This document shows, in pieces, positions 46,645-54,523 of a stretch of 64,000 nucleotides of DNA; the stretch's first letter is position 1; every line of letters starts with the position of its first letter. The translations under genes and the position numbers were made by a program. Below the pieces are notes generated by a model, which saw only the letters and a program-made list of their open reading frames with translations, did no database searches and was not told where the DNA came from. Source of the stretch: Allopontixanthobacter sp041552775. GTDB taxonomy: Bacteria; Pseudomonadota; Alphaproteobacteria; Sphingomonadales; Sphingomonadaceae. The stretch lies in contig JBFEKH010000003.1 in assembly GCA_041552775.1 (NCBI GenBank), positions 40,558 to 104,557 on the forward strand, written 5' to 3'.

Positions 46645-46811
46645 ACGAATTCGATACGGTCCAGTTGATCTCATTGCTTGGCTTCCTGGTTCTGGCCGGG
46701 AGCGCGCTGGTGGGGCAACGACTTAATTGGAAGAAGGGCTTCATCATGGGACTGACCTGGGCTGGCATCTTTGTGATGGTTTTCCTATTCATCAGTCTGG
46801 TGAGCGAATGA
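46641..46811 (+). CDS. Small (56-residue) membrane protein
   Basis: A short frame starts with GTG at 46641 inside the preceding stop (GTGA) and ends with TGA at 46811. It encodes two hydrophobic segments, about residues 8-25 (LISLLGFLVLAGSALVG) and 35-54 (GLTWAGIFVMVFLFISLV), split by the basic LNWKKG. The coupling, the regular membrane pattern and the presence of similar short frames at this place in related genomes (from memory) argue that it is real. No function can be given. Confidence 0.7.
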   Translation: MNEFDTVQLISLLGFLVLAGSALVGQRLNWKKGFIMGLTWAGIFVMVFLFISLVSE

Positions 46812-46818
46812 GGGGCCT

Positions 46819-46837
46819 ACTGCTCCATGCAGTTTTT
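46819..46837 (+). terminator. Weak intrinsic terminator after the tmk-MBL operon
   Basis: ACTGC (46819-46823), loop TCCAT, GCAGT (46829-46833) followed by a run of T to 46837 and TATTT. The stem is only five pairs, so efficiency is doubtful, but the position directly after the last gene of a long operon fits. Confidence 0.4.
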
Positions 46838-46844
46838 ATTTAAC

Positions 46845-46858
46845 ATAATATATATTAT
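46845..46858. promoter_or_regulatory. AT-only 14-bp perfect palindrome upstream of mazG
   Basis: ATAATATATATTAT reads the same on both strands and stands out in G+C-rich surroundings. It ends 21 bases before the mazG ATG and includes several -10-like hexamers (TATAAT is nearly formed on both strands). It may be the mazG promoter core, an operator or both. Confidence 0.4.
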
Positions 46859-46879
46859 CATTTCGACATCAATGGTAAA

Positions 46880-47629
46880 ATGACCACCAGCCTCGACCGC
46901 CTTCTCCGCATCATGGCCACCTTGCGCGATCCGCAGGACGGCTGCGAATGGGATCTGGCGCAGGATTTTAAATCAATCGCGCCATATACCATAGAGGAAG
47001 CCTACGAAGTCGCCGACGCAATCAACCGCGGCGCGATGGACGAACTGCGCGAAGAACTGGGCGACCTTCTGCTCCAGGTGGTATTCCACGCGCGCATGGC
47101 CGAAGAAGCCGGTCATTTCGGATTTGAGGATGTTGCGACTGCAATCTCTGACAAAATGGAAGCCCGCCATCCGCATATCTTCGGCGGAGAAAGCGGCACC
47201 ATGGGCGAAAAGCGCTGGGAGACCCTGAAGGCTGCCGAACGCGAAGCCAAGGGCGCTACCAGTTCGATGGACGGCGTGGCCCGCGCTCTACCTGCCTTGC
47301 TCCGCGCCGAAAAACTGCAAAAGCGCGCCGCACGAGACGGATTCGACTGGCCGGACACCCAAGGGCCCGCCGCCAAGGTCGCAGAAGAAGCCCTCGAATT
47401 GGCCGAAGCTCCTGCCGATAAGCAGGTCGAAGAAGCGGGCGACCTCCTGTTTGCCGCGGTAAACCTGGTCCGCGCCTATGGTATCGCACCCGAGGACGCC
47501 TTGCGATCAGCGAACGATAAATTCGAACGGCGCTATCGCGGGATGGAAGCACTGGCCTCCGATTTTGCGAAACTTACCCTCGACGAACAGGAAGCCCTCT
47601 GGAACCAGGTGAAGCAGTCCGAAAACTAG
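46880..47629 (+). CDS. mazG: Nucleoside triphosphate pyrophosphohydrolase MazG
   Basis: A 249-residue enzyme hydrolysing NTPs to NMP and PPi, with two MazG domains. The metal site of the first is EEAYEV...ELREELGDLLLQVVFHA (about residues 32-75). The second holds EEALELAEA...QVEEAGDLLFAAVNL (about 172-200). It begins with RLLRIMATLRDPQDGCEWDLAQDF, a strong family signature. It converges on the CoA-transferase gene, nine bases away. In several alphaproteobacteria mazG sits beside hflX; here 9.5 kb of catabolic genes separates them. Confidence 0.95.
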   Translation: MTTSLDRLLRIMATLRDPQDGCEWDLAQDFKSIAPYTIEEAYEVADAINRGAMDELREELGDLLLQVVFHARMAEEAGHFGFEDVATAISDKMEARHPHIFGGESGTMGEKRWETLKAAEREAKGATSSMDGVARALPALLRAEKLQKRAARDGFDWPDTQGPAAKVAEEALELAEAPADKQVEEAGDLLFAAVNLVRAYGIAPEDALRSANDKFERRYRGMEALASDFAKLTLDEQEALWNQVKQSEN

Positions 47630-47638
47630 GCCAGGAAC

Positions 47639-48847
47639 CTAGATAATCCCCTGTTCGACCTTCCCGGCCATTGCCGCCGCATCCCAACCGAACACTTCCC
47701 CATAAATCTCTTCGTTATCCTGTCCCGCCACCGCCGGTGCTGGTCGGCGGATAGATGAGGGAGTCTTGGAGAATTTCGGGAATGCATTCTGCATCTTGAG
47801 TTTGCCGAAACGCGTAGTTTCAACTTCCACAATGGCTTCCCGGGCCTTGAAATGGGGGTCCTCCAGCATGTCCGGAGCACGATACACCCGGCCAGCGGGA
47901 ATCGAGTGCTTGATCATCAATGCATCGACTTCATCAACGGTCAAAGTTGCGGTCCAACGATTGATCAAATCGTCCAGTTCAAGCTGGTGTTCTCCTCGCG
48001 CAAGATGGGTCGCATAATGATTGCTCTGCGCCATTTCAGGTTGTCCCATCGCTTCTGCCAGGCGCGCAAAGATCGCATCATTATTTGCCCCAATCATGAA
48101 CGGGCCGTCCTTGCAGCTGTACACATTGGACGGCGCAATCCCCGGCAGGATCGAACCGGAACGCTCACGAATGAAGTCGTTGCGGTCATATTCGGGCACC
48201 AGCCCTTCCATAACCTGCAGGACTGCTTCGTACAGGGCAGTGTCTACGACCTGCCCTTCCCCGGTTTTCTCGCGGTGTTGCAAGGCAGCCAGCACGCCCA
48301 TGCAACCGTAAGTAGCGCACAGCGTATCGCCGATGGAAATACCCATTCGTGCAGGCGGACGATCGGGCTCACCCACCACATAGCGCCATCCGCCCATCGC
48401 CTCGCCGATGCCGCCGAAGCCGGCACGGTCTGAATAGGGACCGGTCTGGCCATAACCCGACATGCGGGCAATGATCAGGCGCGGATTGTCAGCATGCAAT
48501 TGATCAGGCGAAAGACCCCATTTTTCAAGTGTGCCCGGCTTGAAGTTCTCGATGAGGACATCCGCTGTCGAGATCAGTTTGCGGGCAATGGCCTGTCCCT
48601 CCGGCACGCGCAAATTGCAGGTGACGGACTTTTTATTGCGGGCGATGACCTCCCACTGGACCTTATCCGCGCCCTGTCCCCAAACTCGCATGGGATCGCC
48701 TTTGCCCGGCGGTTCAACCTTGATCACATCAGCGCCCATATCGCCGAGCAATTGCCCACAGAACGGGCCGGCCAGCAATTGGCCGAGTTCGACCACCCGC
48801 AACCCCGAGAGCGCGCTGTTGTTTACTGGATTAGCTAACGAATTCAT
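47639..48847 (-). CDS. Family III (CaiB/BaiF) CoA-transferase
   Basis: A 402-residue family III CoA-transferase, which moves CoA between carboxylic acids. It has the N-terminal SGLRVVELGQLLAGPFCGQLLGD, ADVIKVEPPGKGDPMR, LIENFKPGTLEKWGL and SGYGQTGPYSDRAGFG. The catalytic Asp of this family normally follows the last segment (GYD); here the aligned residue appears to be Gly145 (GFGGIGEAMGG). This substitution is seen in a subgroup of the family (from memory), so mechanism and substrate may differ. It is the last gene of the gntR-HMGL-hyuA-hyuB operon and its ATG overlaps the hyuB stop. Confidence 0.9.
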   Translation of the reverse strand: MNSLANPVNNSALSGLRVVELGQLLAGPFCGQLLGDMGADVIKVEPPGKGDPMRVWGQGADKVQWEVIARNKKSVTCNLRVPEGQAIARKLISTADVLIENFKPGTLEKWGLSPDQLHADNPRLIIARMSGYGQTGPYSDRAGFGGIGEAMGGWRYVVGEPDRPPARMGISIGDTLCATYGCMGVLAALQHREKTGEGQVVDTALYEAVLQVMEGLVPEYDRNDFIRERSGSILPGIAPSNVYSCKDGPFMIGANNDAIFARLAEAMGQPEMAQSNHYATHLARGEHQLELDDLINRWTATLTVDEVDALMIKHSIPAGRVYRAPDMLEDPHFKAREAIVEVETTRFGKLKMQNAFPKFSKTPSSIRRPAPAVAGQDNEEIYGEVFGWDAAAMAGKVEQGII

Positions 48848-50739
48848 TCCGCTGCTTCCGCCAGCATGCTGCCAGGCCAGACGGGCTGGATCGGTGCTGG
48901 TAGGCCTGTTTCGACTTCGCAATTGGCGCGCAGTTCTTCGATAGACGGGCCGTAGTTGAACAACTGACCGGGCTCACGATTGGCCTTCATCTCGCTCCGT
49001 AATGCAGCAGTTGCGGCTTCATCGACGAGACCATCTTCACCCGCGACCACACCGTAATCGCGTGCGCCATGCGCAGTGACGAGGCCTTGACGGATTTCGA
49101 GGCCGACCAAGGCGGGATCTCGTTCCATCGGGTCGCCCCAACCGCCGCCGCCCCATGTGATGAAGTGCAGCTGGTCTCCGGCCGAAACCGCAATGTCATC
49201 GACCTTGTTTCCGACAATTTCGCTGGTGCCATCTGCGCGTTCGACAATCTTGGTCGCACGCTTGCCCGGCTGGCCATCATTCACGCCCCATGGCGGCACG
49301 AACCACCGGTCATCGTGGATGGCGATCTGGCCGTCGGCAAGGAACCGGTAGGTCATGCGAATCCCATTGCCGCCACGATGGAGCCCTGCCCCGCCGCTGT
49401 CAGGTTCGGTTTCATAGCGTTCAATCCGTAGGGGGAAATACCGCTCCAAAAACTCGTTGGGGACATTGGTGAAGCCAGGCCACAGCGAATGCCCGTCAGG
49501 GCCATCGCCTAACGGTCGGCCGGGAATTCCGCCAAATCCGATCTGGAACAGTTGGAACCACTCGCCAGTATGTCCGGGACGGTTATCATTGCCCGAATAG
49601 AACAGATGCGGCGAGGAACTGAAGCCTGCAGCATTGAGAAACTCCGGCGTCTTTTGCCCCAGCAGACCGCCAAGGATATCGAAAATGCGGCCCAGAGCGT
49701 GGGTGCGGCCCGACAATGCGGCAGGGAATTTGGGCTTGAGCAGCGAACCTTCCGGAATGCGGACTTCGATCAGGTCATAAAACCCGTCATTGAACAGGAT
49801 CTGCGGATCGAAGACCATGATCATGTAGATGCCGAAGAACATCTTGAACATGTTCTCGTTCAGAAGGAAGTTGATCGACGCCGCGCTTTGCGGATCGGTG
49901 CCCTCGAAATCGAGGATCACATTCTCACCATCGCGCCACATGGTGCATTTGATCTTGTAAGGACCGTATCCGAGGCCGTCGTCGCAGATGTAGTCCTCAA
50001 AGCTCACCGGTTCTTCGGCAATGGCCATCCCGATCAGCGATTTCATTGCGCGATGGTTGCGGGCGAGCAGTTCTTCCATCGCGGAGACATAGACATCGTC
50101 CCCGAAGCGCTCAGCCATTTCAACGATCCGGCGCGATGCGACGCGGCACGATGCAATCAGTGCATTGAGATCAGCCTGGCACCAATCGGGCTTGCGGGTC
50201 TGATGCATCACCAGTTTCATCAGATCTTCATTATAGACTCCCTTCTTCCAGATCTTCACCGGAGGAATACGGACGCCTTCTTCGAAGATAGATTTGGCGT
50301 CGATCGGCATGGAGCCCACAACCTTGCCGCCGATGTCGGACTGGTGACCGAACATCGCGGTATAAGCGATCAGCCGGCCGTCCTTGAACACCGGCAACAT
50401 GACGAGCCAGTCATTCGAATGGCTAACAGCGCCGTCGCAGCTGTATGGATCGGACAGGAATATCATGTCCCCGTCCTCGATCGTGCCGTCGAATTTCTTC
50501 AGGAAACCGTCGATGAAGCTGCCGAACTGCCCCACGATCATCTGCCCCTTGGGATTGGCGATCAGTGGGAAGGCGTCGCCCTGTTCGCGGATACCGGGCG
50601 ACATCGCAGTGCGCACCAGCGTGGCATCCATTTCGATCCGCGCATTACGCAAGGCGTTCTCGATAATGTCGAGCGTGACCGGATCGATGTCGATCCTGGC
50701 GAAAGGAGTGGTGTTTTCCTGGATAATTTCTGCAGGCAT
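48844..50739 (-). CDS. Hydantoinase B/oxoprolinase family subunit
   Basis: A 631-residue HyuB-type subunit. The family uses ATP to open lactams or hydantoins (5-oxoprolinase, N-methylhydantoinase, caprolactamase) or to carboxylate ketones (acetone and acetophenone carboxylases). It shows the N-terminal DPVTLDIIENALRNARIEMDATLVRTAMSP in two stretches, SPGIREQGDAFPLI, FLSDPYSCDGAVSHSNDW, and the C-terminal ITWGGGGWGDPMERDP. The ribosome site GAGG precedes the ATG. It pairs with the HyuA-type subunit 10 bases upstream. Confidence 0.92.
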   Translation of the reverse strand: MPAEIIQENTTPFARIDIDPVTLDIIENALRNARIEMDATLVRTAMSPGIREQGDAFPLIANPKGQMIVGQFGSFIDGFLKKFDGTIEDGDMIFLSDPYSCDGAVSHSNDWLVMLPVFKDGRLIAYTAMFGHQSDIGGKVVGSMPIDAKSIFEEGVRIPPVKIWKKGVYNEDLMKLVMHQTRKPDWCQADLNALIASCRVASRRIVEMAERFGDDVYVSAMEELLARNHRAMKSLIGMAIAEEPVSFEDYICDDGLGYGPYKIKCTMWRDGENVILDFEGTDPQSAASINFLLNENMFKMFFGIYMIMVFDPQILFNDGFYDLIEVRIPEGSLLKPKFPAALSGRTHALGRIFDILGGLLGQKTPEFLNAAGFSSSPHLFYSGNDNRPGHTGEWFQLFQIGFGGIPGRPLGDGPDGHSLWPGFTNVPNEFLERYFPLRIERYETEPDSGGAGLHRGGNGIRMTYRFLADGQIAIHDDRWFVPPWGVNDGQPGKRATKIVERADGTSEIVGNKVDDIAVSAGDQLHFITWGGGGWGDPMERDPALVGLEIRQGLVTAHGARDYGVVAGEDGLVDEAATAALRSEMKANREPGQLFNYGPSIEELRANCEVETGLPAPIQPVWPGSMLAEAAE

Positions 50740-50749
50740 TATTCTATCC

Positions 50750-52798
50750 TCAGGCCAGATTGATCAGGATGTTGCCGACAGCGTCGATCTTCGCGACGCA
50801 TCCGGTTTCGACAAGGGTGGTGGAATCCATTTCGGTGATGATTGCCGGACCAGGGATCACATCCCCCTGCCTCAGCTTTGCACGGTCATAGATGGCGCCC
50901 TGCTGCTGCGCGCCGTCCATCCACATCGTGTGGTCACGGATTTTCGCCCCTGCAGGATTACCGTCACCTTTTGGCAATTCCGCCGCCGGCAGCATCGGCG
51001 CTTCTCCCATTGCAACAGCACGCAGGTTTACGATTTCATGCGGTGTATCCATATTGAAAGTGAACAGCCGCAGATGTTCCTCGTTGAACCGTTCGAGGAT
51101 CCCTTCGATGCCCTTATCATGGAGCGTTTTTTGATCAATTGTCAGCGGAACTTCAAAGGCTTGCCCGGAATAACGGACATCGACTTCGAACTCGCTGGTG
51201 ATGGTATCTTCGGGAATACCATCGTCGGTCAGTTCGGAACGGGTCTGGCGGGCCATTTCATCCAGTAACGCGACCAGTTCTTCCACGTCGGTATCCTGCG
51301 CTAGCCGGCTGAAGCTGCGTGCGGTTTCAGTCCGCATGCGGGTGGTTGCATCGCCCAAAGCGCACAGCACACCTGGGGAAACGGGGGAGATTGCCGGCCA
51401 ACTGCCCATCAACTTCGCCACCGCATTCACATGCAGGGGCCCGGCGCCGCCAAAGCCCATTAGCGCGAAATGCCGAGGGTCATAGCCCTGCTGGACCGAG
51501 ATCATTCGCAGCGCGCCGAACATATTCTCGTTCACAATATCGATGATCCCGCGCGCGGCAGCCATCAATTCAATACCCAGCGCGTCGGCTATTTTCTGGA
51601 CCGATTTCTTGGCGCCTTCACGGTCGAGCTTGAACGTTCCGCCCAGCAGATCTTCGGGTAGATAGCCGAGCACGACATTGGCGTCGGTCACAGTCGGCTC
51701 CTCGCCGCCCTTGCCGTACGCAACGGGTCCCGGAACTGCGCCCGCTGATTGCGGACCAACGCGCAAGGCGCCGGTCAGCTCGGGGACATAGGCGATTGAT
51801 CCACCACCCGCACCGACGGTTTTCACATCAAGGGACGACGCACGGACAGACAAATGCCCAACGGATGTTGTGCGCACGCGGCGCGGTTCCAATGCCTCGA
51901 TCAACGCGACGTCAGTGGATGTACCGCCAACATCAAGCGTCAGTATGTTGTTGAACCCGGCGTTCTTCGCGACCCATAGTGCGCCAGTCACACCCCCTGC
52001 AGGACCCGACATCAGGATATTGACCGGATGTTCCTCGGCTTTTTCGGAGCTCATCAGGCCGCCATCCGACCGCAGCAAGGACAATTTGCCTGTCACGCCG
52101 GCGTCCGCCAGTTTGGTCCGCAATTTGGAGATATAATTGCTGACCACCGGACGCACTGCGGCATTGGCGACGGTGGACAGGGTACGTTCGTATTCCTGCA
52201 TTTCAGGCAGCACTTCATGGCTGAGCGACACGGAGATATCGGGCATGATCTCGGCCGCGATTTCGCCAATCCGCTTTTCATGACTGCCATCGACATAGGC
52301 GTTGATCAGGCTGACGGTGATCGCTTCCACGCCGCTGTCGCGCAGTTTGATCAGCACTTCGCGTACCTGATTCTCGTCCAGCGGGCGGACTTCTTCGCCA
52401 TCCGCGCCGATCCGGCCTTTGACCGTTACGGTATCTTCCAGCGCGGCGAGCGGCTGCGGCTTGGGCCAGATAATCCAGGCTGCAAGGCCGCCGGGCACGA
52501 AACTGCGCGCGATCTGCATGATGTGGCGGTAACCCTCGGTCGTGATCAGGCCAACGCGGGCGCCCTTCCCTTCCAGCACCGCATTGGTGGCAACCGTGGT
52601 TCCGTGGAGAAAATACTCGATCTCTGCCGGATCGACGCCGGCATTTTCCGTGATCGTGTTCACGCCGTTGAGGATGCCTTCGGAACTGTCATGCGGGGTC
52701 GAAGGGGTCTTATGCCGCCAGAAGGCGCCAGTTTCATTGTCGAACAGCAGCAGATCGGTAAATGTGCCGCCTACATCGACGCCAAGCCGGTAACGCAT
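50750..52798 (-). CDS. Hydantoinase A/oxoprolinase family ATPase subunit
   Basis: A 682-residue HyuA-type subunit of the ASKHA ATPase fold, which activates the substrate by phosphorylation. The first phosphate loop is LGVDVGGTFTDLLLFD (about residues 5-20), followed by HGTTVATNAVLEGKGARVGLI. The second is ILTLDVGGTSTDVALIE (about residue 290), with FGGAGPLHVNAVA later. The N-terminal Hydant_A_N and main domains are complete. It overlaps the HMG-CoA-lyase-like gene by one base (TGATG) and is followed by hyuB. Whether the complex hydrolyses or carboxylates cannot be read from sequence. Confidence 0.92.
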   Translation of the reverse strand: MRYRLGVDVGGTFTDLLLFDNETGAFWRHKTPSTPHDSSEGILNGVNTITENAGVDPAEIEYFLHGTTVATNAVLEGKGARVGLITTEGYRHIMQIARSFVPGGLAAWIIWPKPQPLAALEDTVTVKGRIGADGEEVRPLDENQVREVLIKLRDSGVEAITVSLINAYVDGSHEKRIGEIAAEIMPDISVSLSHEVLPEMQEYERTLSTVANAAVRPVVSNYISKLRTKLADAGVTGKLSLLRSDGGLMSSEKAEEHPVNILMSGPAGGVTGALWVAKNAGFNNILTLDVGGTSTDVALIEALEPRRVRTTSVGHLSVRASSLDVKTVGAGGGSIAYVPELTGALRVGPQSAGAVPGPVAYGKGGEEPTVTDANVVLGYLPEDLLGGTFKLDREGAKKSVQKIADALGIELMAAARGIIDIVNENMFGALRMISVQQGYDPRHFALMGFGGAGPLHVNAVAKLMGSWPAISPVSPGVLCALGDATTRMRTETARSFSRLAQDTDVEELVALLDEMARQTRSELTDDGIPEDTITSEFEVDVRYSGQAFEVPLTIDQKTLHDKGIEGILERFNEEHLRLFTFNMDTPHEIVNLRAVAMGEAPMLPAAELPKGDGNPAGAKIRDHTMWMDGAQQQGAIYDRAKLRQGDVIPGPAIITEMDSTTLVETGCVAKIDAVGNILINLA

Positions 52799-53733
52799 CA
52801 GGCATAATCCTTTTCTTTATTATCATCTTTTGGGAGCGGAAATCCGCCCGCCTTGCCCACCATTGCTGGTAGAGTTTTCTTCATCACGTTTCCGAGCCAA
52901 TGGTTGGCTGCAATCAGTTCTTCGAGATCGAGACCAGTGGAAATCCCTGCCCTTTCGAGCATATAAACCACATCTTCTGTCGCCACATTGCCCGCCGCAC
53001 CCGGGGCAAACGGGCATCCACCAAGCCCGCCGATCGAAGCATCAACGATACTCGCCCCTGCACCCACCGCAGCCCAGACATTGGCAAGCCCCGTCCCGCG
53101 CGTGTTATGGAAATGCACACGAACCGGCAGGGGAGCGATGGTTTCTCGCACTCTATTCACCAGACGGGAAACATGCGCAGGATTGGCAACGCCGATCGTG
53201 TCGGCCAGCGCGATTTCGACTGCACCACAGTTTGCCAGCGCCGCCGCCATTGCGACCACACGGTCCTCGGCCACTTCGCCCTCGAAAGGGCATCCGAAGC
53301 TGGCCCCGATAGTCACTTGGCCAGTCAGGCCAGAATCAATCGCAAGCCGGATGATCTCACTTGCCACTTCAACCGAACCGGCGCTGGTCTGCCCCTGGTT
53401 TGCCATCGCGAATGTGTCGGTGCTGACTGCGACTGCGCCCAATTGGTCGATGCGGCCAGTCGCAATCGCGCGTTCAGCGCCGCGGCGGTTCATTACCAGG
53501 CCGATGTAAGTAACGTCATCACGCTGCGGCAATCCGGCACAAACGTCGTCTGCATCGGCCATTTGCGGTACCGCACGCGGGTTGACGAAACTGGTTACTT
53601 CAATGCGCCGCGAACCGGCGGAAATGGCGCGTTCGATCAAGGCAAGCTTGTCTGCTGTTGCGATCTGCTGCTTTTCATTCTGCAGCCCGTCACGGGGGCT
53701 GACTTCAACTATTTCAAGACGATCTGTATACAT
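52798..53733 (-). CDS. HMG-CoA lyase-like enzyme
   Basis: A 311-residue TIM-barrel enzyme of the HMGL/isopropylmalate synthase superfamily, closest to 3-hydroxy-3-methylglutaryl-CoA lyase. Key elements are EVSPRDGLQNE (Arg14, Asp15), TSFVNPRAVPQMADAD, RVHFHNTRGTGLANV (metal His pair) and GLGGCPFAPGAAGNVATEDVVYML, which carries the catalytic Cys. The lyase would cleave a 3-hydroxy-3-methyl acyl-CoA into acetyl-CoA and a ketoacid. It starts one base after the gntR stop and overlaps hyuA. No methylcrotonyl-CoA carboxylase genes are near, so this copy is not evidently for leucine. Confidence 0.9.
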   Translation of the reverse strand: MYTDRLEIVEVSPRDGLQNEKQQIATADKLALIERAISAGSRRIEVTSFVNPRAVPQMADADDVCAGLPQRDDVTYIGLVMNRRGAERAIATGRIDQLGAVAVSTDTFAMANQGQTSAGSVEVASEIIRLAIDSGLTGQVTIGASFGCPFEGEVAEDRVVAMAAALANCGAVEIALADTIGVANPAHVSRLVNRVRETIAPLPVRVHFHNTRGTGLANVWAAVGAGASIVDASIGGLGGCPFAPGAAGNVATEDVVYMLERAGISTGLDLEELIAANHWLGNVMKKTLPAMVGKAGGFPLPKDDNKEKDYA

Positions 53734-53734
53734 A

Positions 53735-54421
53735 TCAGGCTTTGGCTTTCGCTTTCCTGTCCGGGCGATCAATCGCACTCAGCCCGCGGTGCGCATCGGA
53801 ATAGGCATGGAAGGCGCGCTTGATATGACCGAGCATAATTGCCTCGGCCCATGTTCCGTCACCCCGTGCAAAGGCGGCAAGCAATTCATCATGCTCGCGA
53901 TGCGAACGACGCAATTCTTCGCGCCCGTAATGATGCGCCGTACGCCAGACCACCGGCTGTTCCACCAGACTGCTCAGCAATGCCGCCAATTTTGGCGAAT
54001 CGGCCCGCTCGAGGATCAAGGCGTGGAATTCCCTGTTTCCTTCGAGAAACTCGTCGATATCCGGATTTATCATGGCGACCGCCCGACCAATCGCGTCGTT
54101 GCTGGCCCTAAGCCGTTGCAAGGCATTCCGGTCCATCCGCTCCGCTGCACGGCGGGCCGCCCGGCTTTCCAGGATACCCCGGAGTTCGAACACGTCCTCG
54201 ATGTCGTCAAGCGACCAATCGGCCACAAAACTGCGCTGCGATTCTGTGCGGCGGACCAGCATTTCGCCCTCGAGTCGGCGCAGCGCTTCGCGCACCGGAG
54301 TTCGCGACACACCGCACCGCTCTGCCAGCGCCTCTTCCCCGAGGGGCGCACCGGCGGCCAGTTCGCCCGAGATGATCATCCCGCGGATGCCGTCGTAAGC
54401 CCTGTCGGACGCGCGTGACAT
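53735..54421 (-). CDS. GntR family regulator with FCD domain
   Basis: A 228-residue regulator: a winged helix-turn-helix (about residues 5-70, LGEEALAERCGVSRTPVREALRRLEGEMLV) and an FCD ligand domain (about 78-210). The FCD domain contains NREFHALILE and SHREHDELLAAFARGD, with metal-type His residues. The ATG at 54421 is preceded by GGAG. It is first in the operon it probably controls and is divergent from a TonB-dependent receptor; a perfect palindrome lies between them. FCD regulators commonly bind carboxylic acids, consistent with a CoA-transferase pathway. Confidence 0.92.
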   Translation of the reverse strand: MSRASDRAYDGIRGMIISGELAAGAPLGEEALAERCGVSRTPVREALRRLEGEMLVRRTESQRSFVADWSLDDIEDVFELRGILESRAARRAAERMDRNALQRLRASNDAIGRAVAMINPDIDEFLEGNREFHALILERADSPKLAALLSSLVEQPVVWRTAHHYGREELRRSHREHDELLAAFARGDGTWAEAIMLGHIKRAFHAYSDAHRGLSAIDRPDRKAKAKA

Positions 54422-54451
54422 GAATTCTCCTATTTGCTTGACCTCGACATT

Positions 54452-54461
54452 TTGTATACAA
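54452..54461. promoter_or_regulatory. Candidate GntR operator TTGTATACAA
   Basis: A perfect 10-bp palindrome TTGTATACAA resembles known operators of FCD-type GntR proteins (TNGTATACNA-like). It is 31 bases from the gntR ATG and 63 from the receptor ATG. On the minus strand TATACA within it could be a -10, with TTGCCT 16 bases upstream, so binding would repress the regulator's own operon. Confidence 0.65.
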
Positions 54462-54523
54462 TACACAAGGTCGCAGGCAAGCAACAAATCCAACCGCAAG
54501 CGTTGGGACTCGGGGAATTAGAT

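Noticed and set aside
49552..50763. A 403-codon frame antisense to hyuB
   Set aside because: It lies wholly opposite a well-supported gene; the His/Asp-rich translation is typical of a reverse-complement shadow.
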